Shown here: one piece after another, positions 54,360 to 63,577 of the stretch
Layout of the letters: every line of letters begins with the position of its first letter
Numbering within the stretch: position 1 is the first letter of the stretch
Assembly: GCA_964017065.1 (NCBI GenBank)
Contig: OZ024792.1
Coordinates: forward strand, 6,567,754-6,631,753
Direction: 5' to 3'
Length of the DNA: 64,000 nucleotides
Source of the DNA: Haliclona indistincta
Taxonomy: Eukaryota > Porifera > Demospongiae > Haplosclerida > Chalinidae
Made by a program: the position numbers and the translations under genes
Notes under the pieces: generated by a model
What the model was told of the DNA's origin: nothing
The model's database searches: none
The model's input: only the letters and a program-made list of their open reading frames with translations

Positions 54360-57300
54360 AACTATCATAGCACAGATTGAGGACTAAAAGTTTGAATTAT
54401 AAACCAAATCAATTTGTTCAAGTAAAAGGTGACATAAACCCTAAACCCAAAACTAAGGGACAAAAAATTGGTAAAAACAGGCTTGTACTAGATATTTTAA
54501 TTTGTAAAATTTATCAAGAAATACAACTGCAAAAACCAGAACTATTAATTTAGCAGTTACTGGCTATGTGTCTCTTACCTGTCATAAGCACAGTGTGTAT
54601 TAGTGTTGGTAGTAGTATCAATATCACTGCTAATCCACCATGTGAAGTTAGTGTTATTGAACAATGTTAGTGTGTTGAATACACTCTTAGACACATAGGT
54701 ACAGTCAGCATTAAGATCACCCATGATAATACCATCCAACGTGTTGAAGTGATCAGATACTGAATCAAATACAGTCACTAGGTCATTGATCTCACTGACA
54801 GCATCAGAGGGACGAGTGTGAGAGGCAATGATGAAGAATTGAGGAAGATCTGTAAGTGAGTGTGAGAGAGAGTTGTTTGTGGAACTAAGGCATCATGACT
54901 GTTGCAATATTTTCAAAATTCAAAATCAAACCACAAAAAAATTTGTTGTTGCAACATGTCAATAAGTTTCCTTAATATTGTTTTACACAATCTATAGGTA
55001 GATTGCAAACTCTGATGGTGATAAATTTGATTCCTGATTAGGCTAAAAAAATAATCATGTTTATTTTGATGATCTATGACTATGAATGCTGTATTAGATG
55101 GTCCAGCATTGGAAGCAAGTATTGTCTGACAGCTAGCTACGTTAAGTTATAGATAAACTACACCTACCGCGGTTTACAGGATGGATATACACGAGGCAGT
55201 TAATTGACTAGGCATCTAATCAATTAACCGTGCCTCATGTATATCTGATAACCCAATGTACAGGTACAGGTCTATACTACAATGCATTTGAGTCTACGCA
55301 TGCACATTTTGTGCCTCGTGCACAGCAAACTCAATGGATAGCTAGCTAGGGTCATGTGAAGAGAACGGACCACATTCCCTTCTTAAGAACGTGGTCGTCT
55401 TGATCCTTGATCGTCATCTAATAACTTTCCAAGGTTGTGTGTATGGGATTCAGATGACTGGCGGTTCTTTTGATCACACCCACGCATTGTAGTATAAAGA
55501 GTGTAGTAGCACAGTATCTGATAACACACACACCCACCTTCACATTCCTGTAGTAGACACCTCATCAGTACAGCATATGGTGGACGCTCATGCTGATCTC
55601 TAGTATCAGGATAAAGGAATGTGTTGATCACCTCGATAGAGCTGTACCTAAAACACAAGAGAGAGTGAGTGAGTGAGTTAGTGAGTGAGTGAGTGAGTGA
55701 GTGAGTGAGTGAGTGAGTGAGTGAGTGAGTGAGTGAGTGAGTGAGTGAGTGAGTGAGTGAGTGAGTGAGTGAGTGAGTGAGTGAGTGAGTGAGTGAGTGA
55801 GTGAGTGAGTGAGTGAGTGAGTGAGTGAGTGAGTGAGTGAGTGAGTGAGTGAGTGAGTGAGTGAGTGAGTGAGTGAGTGAGTGAGTGAGTGAGTGAGTGA
55901 GTGAGTGAGTGAGTGAGTGAGTGAGTGAGTGAGTGAGTGAGTGAGTGAGTGAGTGAGTGAGTGAGTGAGTGAGTGAGTGAGTGAGTGAGTGAGTGAGTGA
56001 GTGAGTGAGTGAGTGAGTGAGTGAGTGAGTGAGTGATACATATCATACATGTTGATCACAACAAACCTGTATATGAAGGCATACTGCTCCTTCTGGTTGG
56101 AGCGTCCAACACGATCACTCACATTATACTGATATACTATCCCATCAACTGCTGTAGCACTAATAGAACAATAGACTCACTCACACACAATGTATTTAGA
56201 CAAGTAATAAAAACATTTTAACCAAAATGCAAGAGATTTAGGGTTGGTACATTTTTCGAAAAAGTAAGGAAACAAGATTTTGAGGATTGTAACAATAGCA
56301 GTATAATGTTACCTCCCTATTAAATTAACCACAACTATCGAAAGCAGTTAATTTAGGGAGGTAGCATTATGCTGCTATTGTTACAATCCTCAAAATCTTG
56401 TTTCCTTACTTTTTCGAAAAATGTACCAACCCTAAATCTCTTGCATTTTGGTTAAAATGTTTTTATTACTTGTTTGTTTTCTTTTTATTTATTAATGACT
56501 TAGTTGGCACTTATTATGCCTCGGTGGGCGGAGCCACGGGGCATACAGTAGTCGTGTTGTGTGTCTGTCTGTCACTCCGTCTGTTACTTCAGTATCTTAG
56601 CGTACGCTGAAAGTTAAGCTTTGGAACTGGCAATGCAAGTAGAACATGATATTATCTCGCTTTTGAACATGTGAAAGTTGTATACGAAGCTTCGTTCTTG
56701 AGTTATGGCGTGATTTGCTTACTTTGTTTGCCGTTGCTGGCGATCTGGACTTCTCGAAAGGCAAAGCTGTCCACAGTTGACTGCCTAGAAGCTGATAGGT
56801 TAGAATTTTACTACAGGATAGCAGCGCAGATCCAGAGAAGTCGTGTAAGCAAGCTATGGAAGCTATCTAGCTCGTGGTATGCGTGCGCTGTGCATGCTAA
56901 ACACTGTAGACACGCCCAGTTGAATTGTGGTTAGCACTGATTGGCTTCTGACTAAAGCATTGTGACTGCTGTACAGAAATCCTGTATACATGCATCTGTA
57001 GTTGCTGTGTTTGTGGAATGGTGGATAGTTGCGTTTGTTGATATTTGTAGCAGTATTCTCACAAGAATGAGTGCAGTAGTCTTGTTGCAGTATACTTTAA
57101 CTTGTTTCTACTGCAGCTTACACTTTCATGATACTGTTTTGATCCTTCTGTGAATCTAATGCATGCATATATACGTGCTGTCATAATTATGCATCTGCTA
57201 ATTGAATGCCATACATGCTACATGTACTGCACCGAGGCATCTGCACCTTTGGTGCTTCATGTTAATACAGTGTTACTGTAAAGAGAACAGTACTACACTT

Positions 57301-58532
57301 GCATTCGGCTCTGCACTACATGCAACACAGACCATACAACATTAGCTTAGCTTAAGCTAGCTTTCTCACCAAGCCTGACAGGCAAATCAGTGAAGATTTG
57401 CTCGTTGTCTGCAGTGAACACTGCTAGTAAAAGCAGCACTCGCGTTCCAAGCCATTTGTATTAAGGTGCGCTTGTATTAGAATTATTACATACACGGGCG
57501 TGCGCGAGTAGGCGTAACCTAGTAACGGAGTTCAAGCAGAAGCATGGAATGGAGTCTGTTATGGACCAAAAATCGCTGTTTTTCTGGAATTACTCGCTTC
57601 TCCCAATGTTTTAGGCCTAAATAGATGTCAGGTGCACTAATGGTCATAGGTAGCGTTGCTTCTGTGTACGTTTAGTTGCGTTTGGTTCGCTCACTACTGT
57701 GCTAGACTCGCTGAAAAAGAAGAAAAAAGAAAGAAGGAAAGAAGAAGATGAACAAACGGGTGACCACGTGAACTCTGGTTTACCACCTTAAACCTGGTTT
57801 CTTTTGCTTCTGAAGGTCTCTTTGTAATCGCACAAATCGTGCAAGGAGCTTAAGAACGTTAGATTATCTTGAAACGCCCGTACGGCGAAGATATGGCAGT
57901 GCCGTACTTAGTGCCTCCAGGCGAGACGCCATCTTGTCATGCCCATAGCAACTGCCCTTGTAGTACTTATTAGTAGACTCATTGTAAGCGCTTACCTCTT
58001 AGGATAGCCCCTAGGTAGTTAAAACACCCCTGATGTCGTCAACAGCCAAGATATACGTGAATTATTGCGTTTAGCCTAAGTGTAGCCGCCATCTTATTTT
58101 CCGCACAACCCTAAATATGCCACGTCTACCGCGTGGCATAATATAGTAGTAATCACTCCATGCTAGCTCACCTGTAGCTAGACCATGCGGAGTAGGTGAC
58201 TTACTTGTTGATTCTGTTGACAAACTGTGGTAACACTGTCATTGCTGCATTCTGTAGCTCAATCAGTATTCCTAGGTCATATTGGCGAAATATCTGCACA
58301 AACAGCAGTAGATCTCGCTTCACACTACCTCATCAATGAACTTGTTTACCTGAATTAGGTCGTTGACAACTTCAACCATCATCTATGCTTCAACGTTGGA
58401 GAATTTCGACTGTCCAAACTGCCGTACGTTAAAGGACATTACACGCAGTCCCTGCACACTATAGCTGCAACCAGACATTAGTAACAGTGCTGTGAGCACT
58501 GATACCAGGCTAGTAGACATAATCTCTACCAT
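53163..58532 (-). CDS. DNase I-like protein joined in frame to a HIUase domain (possible fusion; one nonsense codon)
   Basis: Minus-strand exons: 58532-58350 (hydrophobic signal-like start, then [12 protein letters not shown]), 58293-58205 ([13 protein letters not shown]), 56148-56067 ([12 protein letters not shown]...KEQYAF), 55647-55538 ([15 protein letters not shown]), 54849-54579 ([27 protein letters not shown]...CAYDR), 54289-54196, 54148-54103 ([13 protein letters not shown]), 53903-53838 (Ser/Thr/Pro linker), 53644-53497 ([15 protein letters not shown]), 53444-53306 and 53252-53163 ([19 protein letters not shown]). DNase I catalytic positions (E, H of SHT, D of GDLNAD, H of SDHYP) are present. 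Phases fit from 56148 to the end, including DNase to linker to HIUase (all phase 1). Problems: TAG at 58383-58385 in the first exon, and a phase mismatch between 58205 and 56148, so one small exon is unseen. If the 54103 donor is skipped, a stop at 54098-54100 ends a DNase-only protein. The HIUase part has DGHC and YRES instead of DGRC and YRGS. Confidence 0.6.
54294..54358. repeat. (GA)n microsatellite
   Basis: GA dinucleotide run in a DNase I-like intron. On the minus strand its CT run forms the polypyrimidine tract of the acceptor at 54289/54290. Confidence 0.9.
54850..55537. other. DNase I-like intron with a small hairpin
   Basis: No gene seen. Contains an imperfect hairpin at 55186-55246 (TATACACGAGGCAGTTAATT against AATTAACCGTGCCTCATGTATA), which looks like a very short foldback element. 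Confidence 0.6.
55664..56036. repeat. (GTGA)n microsatellite, about 90 units
   Basis: Nearly pure GTGA tetranucleotide run of about 370 bp with one interruption near 55680, in a DNase I-like intron. The SLTH-repeat reading on the minus strand is an artefact of the repeat. Confidence 0.95.
56200..56473. repeat. Long inverted repeat (about 120-bp arms)
   Basis: ACAAGTAATAAAAACATTTT at the left pairs with its complement ending at 56473. Arms are almost perfect apart from the centre (GTATAATGTTACCTCCCTA against TAGGGAGGTAGCATTATGC). A foldback element in a DNase I-like intron. Confidence 0.85.
56510..58140. mobile_element. Hairpin-bounded element, full-length copy
   Basis: The left end is a short palindrome, TGCCTCGGTGGGCG...CACGGGGCA, and the right end a second one, TGCCACG...CGTGGCA. 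Both are preceded or followed by TTA/TAATA, so the two ends are also inverted copies of each other (TTATGCC-N-CG). About 400 bp of its left part recurs at 62743-63070. The interior has small ORFs without recognised domains. It sits in the intron between the first two groups of DNase I-like exons. Confidence 0.6.
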
Positions 58533-58945
58533 TGTTGATAATACAGTACACGCAACGAGCCCGTATACATTGTTTAGTACCAGAAATCCCTGCGTATAGT
58601 CCTCGTTAATTAATTAGTTGCTGAATCCAGCTACTAAAAAGCTGATTGGTCACTTTGGCTATGAATATTAACAATCCGGTCACTGCATCGAAACATTTAA
58701 TGGCTGCAGGCAGTAGCAGTGTGTGCTCAAGACAAACGTAATATTGAGCTCCTTGATCGTTTTGTGCGTACAAATGTATTTTGATGATGCAGTAAGGCAA
58801 GGATGTTAGTATTATCAGTCAGCCACACCCTGTGCTATTAGTCTCGTGCCAGAGCATGAAGTTCACAACGTAGACTGAGCAGCGTCTGGTAGAAATGCAT
58901 ACGTTTGTAGCATCGTTCAACGACAGAGTACATAATACAGTCTGC
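58533..58945 (+). other. Scrambled fragments of the duplicated block
   Basis: 58535-58850 resembles Roco intron 1 (about 5300-5560: AATACAGTACACG, CTCCTTGATC, TGTGTGCTCAAGACAAA). 58862-58945 resembles the 3' flank of the CSPG4-like gene (4180-4265). Their order differs from the main copies, so this is a rearranged edge of the duplication. Confidence 0.6.
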
Positions 58946-58993
58946 ATTCATTATGCCTCGGTGGGCGGAGCCACGAGGCATACGGTAATCGTG
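58946..58993. mobile_element. Left end of a hairpin-bounded element, split by a TIR element
   Basis: The palindrome TGCCTCGGTGGGCGGAGCC...GAGGCA matches the left end of the 56510 element. The rest continues at 62743 after the nested insertion. Ends with GTAATCGTG, the target duplication of the inserted element. Confidence 0.7.
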
Positions 58994-59093
58994 TAGTCTC
59001 GTCCCCAGACCACACCTCTTCCGCCTACTTCAGAGAGGGTCTGGTTGCTTTGGTCGATTTTCTTGGCATTTTGCTAGACAAGTGTTACGTAAT

Positions 59094-62000
59094 TTTTTTT
59101 TTTTTTTTTTTTTTTTGAAGGAGTGTCCACGTGGGACAAAGATTATTTTTTCACACTGAGGTGTAGAAAGAAAATATAAGTTGAAAATAAAAATAGTGAT
59201 AGTCTATTCAGAATTCAGATCATGGGTACACGGCTCTCGCTGATTGCAACATCCATGTGAACATCAGAAGTTGGATGATGGTAGGAGGAGCGTGAACCCC
59301 GCAGACACATGACGGCAGATCTTACAAGAGAGAATCCAATAGAGCAACGGAGCCAAGAAATAGTTTTGCTGTAGGCTTGGTGACGCTTTTCTGCCAGTAG
59401 GGAGGCAAGTCTCTTGTACATGATGGTGGCGGCAGGAGCCATGCCACCTGTTGCGGAGAAAACAAGTGGTGTAAAAGAGCCCATTTCAATCTCGCGAACT
59501 CGTTGTTCGTATGCACGTCGTTTGAGGCCTTCATGCTGTCTGTATGTTGAAGTGAGGGATGACCTGCAATTGCTTGGTGCGAGGGGGTTAAAAACCCTTA
59601 CATCAAAAAATGCACTCTGATGCCTGTCACCCCAGAATCCTTGTGCACGAACATCCAACCGAGCACCATCCTCTGTGTTTGAAGTCAAATGAGCGAGTCT
59701 TTCACCTGTAAGCGGTTGTAAGGTGGGCTCTACAGCTACATTGGAGCAAACCTCAGTTAGAAGTTTTGCAGTCAGGTCTCTTATGTCATCATGACGAATT
59801 GATGGAAACCCCCCATGAGGGCAACTAAGAGCATGTTCTGAGGAAAAGCTGGTTCCACATATACATTGAGAGGGTAGGTTAGATGGTTTCCATCCATATC
59901 GAAGACAGAGAGCATCACGAAAAGAGCCTTTTGGCAGAGCAAACCCATGCTCACTTATGGGTAATGTCATTAACCAACTGGAGGCACCTTTCTCACTGCC
60001 CAAGTCCATGGCTCTCTTTAGTCCTGATGATAGGTGATCGCGCAGTCTCTCAGCTTCCTCTGTCTGGGCTTTTCGTTTATCTATCTTCACCCATCTCTTG
60101 ATGACAGTTTGGACCATACTCACATTATCTTGGCATGTTTTCTCTTGTTTGAGTATTGAGGTGGTGAGGGGTTTAGTTATTCGAATAGAGCTGTCATACT
60201 GGGTCGCAGCATTCTTCACTGGATTGAGTATACCCAGTCCACCTAATCGAGTTGGCAGCTCAAGCAGATTTCGTTCTTGGTCAGTGAGTCCTGTTCTTCC
60301 TGTCAACGCAGGAAGAAGTTTGTGTCGAATGGCATCCTCAAGTGGTTGAAACAATTCACTCACATCAGGAACAGTCCTCATCAAGTACGTCCATTTGCTA
60401 CACATGCCATGAGTCAAGGCGGCAAATGCAGCATGAGGTTGACTCAAGGCAACAGAAGACAAGCAGGCGGTCTGATCTACCCACTCTTGGACCTTGGCCT
60501 TAACAAAACCATTAATAAAAGACTCTGTTCCCAAGGCAGCTCCCAGGTGTCTTCTTCCTTCAGTTGTAATTTGAACTCCAGAATCAGCAAAAATTTCTTT
60601 AGCAAGATCATATAACTCTTCTCTGACGATCAACCATGTCTTGGCCGAGTTTGCATGGTAGCCATAATCAGGCCCACAAGATAACAATTGAGACCACCAT
60701 TCATGTAACTGATTCAACTTCCCACCTGCTGTGGCATCATCCGCATACCATGTCTGTTTCACTTGCTGATCGAGCTTGTGAATCAGTGGGAGAGTTCCTA
60801 AAGCGTACATTGCCATCGCAAGGGGGTCTCCTTGAGTTGTTCCTTCTTGCGAAAGCAGAGTTTCACCACCGACAAAGAGCTGAGGATCGTTTCTGTATGT
60901 GTTGATCAGAACTCTGGCAAGAGGAGGACACATTTGCTGAATGTTAAGAAGAGCCACTTTCCGGTTCAGCGTGTTAAATGCGTTAGTGGCATCCACGAGA
61001 AGAATTGCCTCAGTGCTGGGATCCTCAGAAATCGTCTTCATGGCATGAACAGCAGCTTCACAGCCTCCTTGTTGTCCGCCACAGACTTGCAAAGCACCAG
61101 CCACCTCTTCAATTTCACTACCAATGGTGGAGAGGATAGCTTTTCCCAGGATGCGACGCACCACTTCACCAATTCCTATGGGTCGAACTCCTGGACATTT
61201 ATTGAGAGCAATAAGTCTACAGGCAACAAAGGCAGTCAGACAGTCAGGATCCACATAGGAGGTACATATCTTTTTACAAAAATTAGCCAGAGAATCACAC
61301 AACTCATCTGAGGCTCGCTGGAAAGATGAACAAATACGCCGCCACCCTTGAGCATCAATTCCTGAAGGACCAGCAGCACCCTCAGTCTTCAGTGCACTTG
61401 TACGGATCAGAGAGCCAGTAATGTGATCAAAAATGACAGGATGTGGTTCAGCTGGAGGAGGGACAGAGGGGTCAAAAGCAGAAGGTGTTACCGGTTTAGC
61501 CTCTGGATGTTTTAGCTTGAGAATGTCACGTACAGTAGTAGCTGTTCCATTTGTGACAATTTTTTCGTCAAGAGAAAGAGGAGGTCCATTGTCTTGTTTA
61601 GACAGTAGGCGCAATGCTGGCTTGACCTTTCCTTCCATCATCAACTTTGCAAAGGAGCGTGCTAGTTTCTCTTGAGATTTTGGGTCCCGGGATGTCTTGG
61701 GTAACCGCTGTTGAATTGTGCGGCCCTCATGAAGTAAACTCGCAATATCTCCCTCCTTCCAAAGCTTCATGCGGCGTTCAAGACATTGCACATGATCTTT
61801 CACTTTCGACAAATGGTGAGGTTTTTGTAGGAGAAGAGATGGTAGGGTCATTGCAGCGGTGATGGCTACCGACTCAAGTGTGGAAGCCTCAACATAAGCA
61901 TTGAAAAGATGAGCTAGTTCAAACACAAATGCTTTTCCCACTTTTCCAGAAGGGACTTTGAAGACATTACGCTTCCAGTGAACCACTTCATTGTATGCAC

Positions 62001-62245
62001 TGACAATCACTTCCTTGAAAATAGCACCATCAACATTTCCCCATTTAAAAAAGGGGCTATTTGCCTGAACAAACGGAGGAAGGTGCTCATCTTGAGTGGA
62101 AGTACAGGCGGATGAATGAGAGATTGAGTTAGAGGTACCATTTATAGAATCAACTGCTGTGACAGTATCTGTCTCAGCCAGGTCTATAGCTGCCATGCTT
62201 GTAGACCCACTTGGAAGGTTCTGACAATGCCCCTTCGCACCTGGT
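59094..62245 (-). mobile_element. Non-LTR retrotransposon, complete insertion with poly(A) and 16-bp TSD
   Basis: On the minus strand the element runs from 62245 to a poly(A) tail (T run 59093-59116 on the + strand). Flanks are ACAAGTGTTACGTAAT at 59078-59093 and 62246-62261. This is the mark of target-primed reverse transcription. It holds one long intact ORF, suggesting recent activity. Confidence 0.85.
59215..62196 (-). CDS. Retrotransposon ORF: reverse transcriptase with C-terminal zinc knuckle and nuclease-like region
   Basis: About 993 residues. The start at 62196 (M-A-A-I-D-L) is chosen because the open frame beyond 62245 lies outside the element. The central reverse transcriptase has VRPIGIGEVVRRILGKAI, a polymerase D in LLVDATNAFN, TQGDPLAMAMYALGTLPLI and the YADDA catalytic box. 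The C-terminal part has a CICG...HALSC zinc-knuckle pattern, RHDDIRDL, and an ARLDV...FFDVRV pair resembling a restriction-like (PD-D/E-x-K) endonuclease, as in R2/NeSL-type elements. No APE endonuclease is seen at the N-terminus. Function: copying the element RNA into DNA at the cut target. The family assignment to RLE-type elements is an inference from the C-terminus. Confidence 0.8.
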   Translation of the reverse strand: MAAIDLAETDTVTAVDSINGTSNSISHSSACTSTQDEHLPPFVQANSPFFKWGNVDGAIFKEVIVSAYNEVVHWKRNVFKVPSGKVGKAFVFELAHLFNAYVEASTLESVAITAAMTLPSLLLQKPHHLSKVKDHVQCLERRMKLWKEGDIASLLHEGRTIQQRLPKTSRDPKSQEKLARSFAKLMMEGKVKPALRLLSKQDNGPPLSLDEKIVTNGTATTVRDILKLKHPEAKPVTPSAFDPSVPPPAEPHPVIFDHITGSLIRTSALKTEGAAGPSGIDAQGWRRICSSFQRASDELCDSLANFCKKICTSYVDPDCLTAFVACRLIALNKCPGVRPIGIGEVVRRILGKAILSTIGSEIEEVAGALQVCGGQQGGCEAAVHAMKTISEDPSTEAILLVDATNAFNTLNRKVALLNIQQMCPPLARVLINTYRNDPQLFVGGETLLSQEGTTQGDPLAMAMYALGTLPLIHKLDQQVKQTWYADDATAGGKLNQLHEWWSQLLSCGPDYGYHANSAKTWLIVREELYDLAKEIFADSGVQITTEGRRHLGAALGTESFINGFVKAKVQEWVDQTACLSSVALSQPHAAFAALTHGMCSKWTYLMRTVPDVSELFQPLEDAIRHKLLPALTGRTGLTDQERNLLELPTRLGGLGILNPVKNAATQYDSSIRITKPLTTSILKQEKTCQDNVSMVQTVIKRWVKIDKRKAQTEEAERLRDHLSSGLKRAMDLGSEKGASSWLMTLPISEHGFALPKGSFRDALCLRYGWKPSNLPSQCICGTSFSSEHALSCPHGGFPSIRHDDIRDLTAKLLTEVCSNVAVEPTLQPLTGERLAHLTSNTEDGARLDVRAQGFWGDRHQSAFFDVRVFNPLAPSNCRSSLTSTYRQHEGLKRRAYEQRVREIEMGSFTPLVFSATGGMAPAATIMYKRLASLLAEKRHQAYSKTISWLRCSIGFSLVRSAVMCLRGSRSSYHHPTSDVHMDVAISESRVPMI

Positions 62246-62299
62246 ACAAGTGTTACGTAATACTCGTGCAATAAAACGTAATGAATATTAAAACAAAAC

Positions 62300-62659
62300 A
62301 TGGCGGCTCAGAGCAATACACAGCATCAATGTTTGGTCTGCAGATGTGACGTCGATCGAGGAGAGAAATATCGACGACGACGAAGGATAGATAAGTGCTC
62401 ACATGACTTCAAAGTTTACGCTATGATGTTGGGGTTGAAAACCGTGAACTTTGACGATCCTACCTTTGCTTGTAGAGCTTGCTTCGCAGATCTCGAGAAG
62501 GGAGTAAAGACTGTTACATCACTAAAGTCCATAGCCACGCAAACACGAATTTCTGCTGGGATTGACTTCCCTGACGCCATCATTCTATCGATGTGGTTTG
62601 TATTACGTAAGAGTTGGCCTTCTGACCAATCAGATTCTATCCCACAAATTCCAGGATAA
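62300..62659 (+). CDS. Unknown protein with Cys-pair (zinc-finger-like) N-terminus
   Basis: Open frame of 119 residues starting M-A-A-Q-S-N-T-Q, with CLVCRC near residue 11, a further Cys at 33, and CRAC near residue 58. This pattern could bind zinc. An Arg cluster (KYRRRRRID) lies between. A GTAAGAG donor at about 62608 suggests the exon may end before the nominal stop. It lies inside the TIR element at 58994-62733, about 40 bp from the retroelement, so it is either captured host sequence or a transposon protein. No family recognised. Confidence 0.4.
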   Translation: MAAQSNTQHQCLVCRCDVDRGEKYRRRRRIDKCSHDFKVYAMMLGLKTVNFDDPTFACRACFADLEKGVKTVTSLKSIATQTRISAGIDFPDAIILSMWFVLRKSWPSDQSDSIPQIPG

Positions 62660-62742
62660 ATCTACTTCCGGAGCCAAGAAAATCGACCAAAGCAACCAGT
62701 AGGCGGAAGAGGTGTGGTCTGGGGACGAGACTAGTAATCGTG

Positions 62743-63070
62743 CTGCGCTGTCTGTCACTCTGTCTGTAACGCCATTTCTGCGGCGCACGCAAAAAGGTAA
62801 GCTCTGAAACTTGCAATGTAGGTAGAACTCGATATTATCTCGGTTTTGATCGTGTGAAAGCTTTACACGAAGCTTCGTTCTTGAGTTAGCTTTGTTTGCC
62901 GTTGCTGGCGATCTGGACTTCTCCAAAGGCAAAGCTGTCCACAGTTGACTGCCTAGAAGCTGATAGGTTAGAATTTTACTACAGGATAGCAGCGCAGGTC
63001 CGTAGAAACTGCCAGAACTACTGACATTGTAGGCACGCCCAGTGGTCAGCACTGTTTGGCTTCTCATTGC
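62743..63070. mobile_element. Continuation of the split hairpin-bounded element
   Basis: Matches 56550-56960 closely (CTGTCTGTCACTCYGTCTGT, CACGAAGCTTCGTTCTTGAG, TTGACTGCCTAGAAGCTGAT). Together with 58946-58993 it reconstitutes the left part of the family; the right end is missing. Confidence 0.7.
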
Positions 63071-63097
63071 ATAACTATTTTTTTATTTTATTTATTT

Positions 63098-63570
63098 TGG
63101 CGGTCAACAATCACTGGACTGGACCAGTGGACTGGACTACAAAACAGGAAACCGCGCCCATAATTACTATACTACTAAACCCAAGACCATAAAAACCTTC
63201 GCCTAACGGTGCCCAGTATTCGCTAACGGGCGATTTAACACTAAGGATCGTCGTTCCCGGCGTTTTAACACTAAGGATCATCGTTCCCGGTGTTTTAACA
63301 CTAAGGATCGTCGTTCCCGGCATTCTAACACTAAGGATCGTGAGGTGGCGAATATTTAGGTTGATCCCCATACTGGGCACTGTTATGGGTCCATACTGGG
63401 CGCTGTTAGGCGAATACTAGGCGCTGTTAGGTCCATACTGGGCGCTGTTAGGCGAAGGTTTTTATGGTCTTGGGTTTAGTAGTATAGTAATTATGGGCGC
63501 GGTTTCCTGTTTTGTAGTCCAGTCCACCAGTCCAGTCCACTAGTCCAGTCCAGTGATTGTTGACCGCCAT
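63098..63570. repeat. Large inverted repeat with internal 30-bp tandem repeats
   Basis: TGGCGGTCAACAATCACTGG at the left is complemented at the right end; arms of roughly 100-130 bp include GGAAACCGCGCCCATAATTA and its complement. The centre holds about four 30-bp units around TTAACACTAAGGATCG (63235-63345), plus TCCATACTGGGCGCTGTTAG-type repeats. A foldback element. Confidence 0.8.
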
Positions 63571-63577
63571 TTATTTT

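Larger units (their letters stand above)
58994..62733. mobile_element. TIR element with 9-bp target duplication (Mutator-like style), nested
   Basis: Perfect 35-bp inverted termini at 58994-59028 and 62699-62733 (outer ends TAGTCTCGTCCCC and complement), with GTAATCGTG at 58985-58993 and 62734-62742. A second matching block (GGTTGCTTTGGTCGATTTTC and complement) extends the similarity inward. Nine-base duplications with long termini are typical of MULEs, but no transposase is seen. It contains the ORF at 62300 and was itself hit by the retroelement at 59094-62245; without that it would be about 570 bp. Confidence 0.75.

Noticed and set aside
55628..56122. SLTH-repeat ORF on the minus strand
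   Set aside because: Purely the translation of the (GTGA)n microsatellite.
62197..62301. Upstream extension of the RT ORF to 62301
   Set aside because: The extension crosses the 16-bp target duplication at 62246 into flanking DNA, so the native start must be inside the element.
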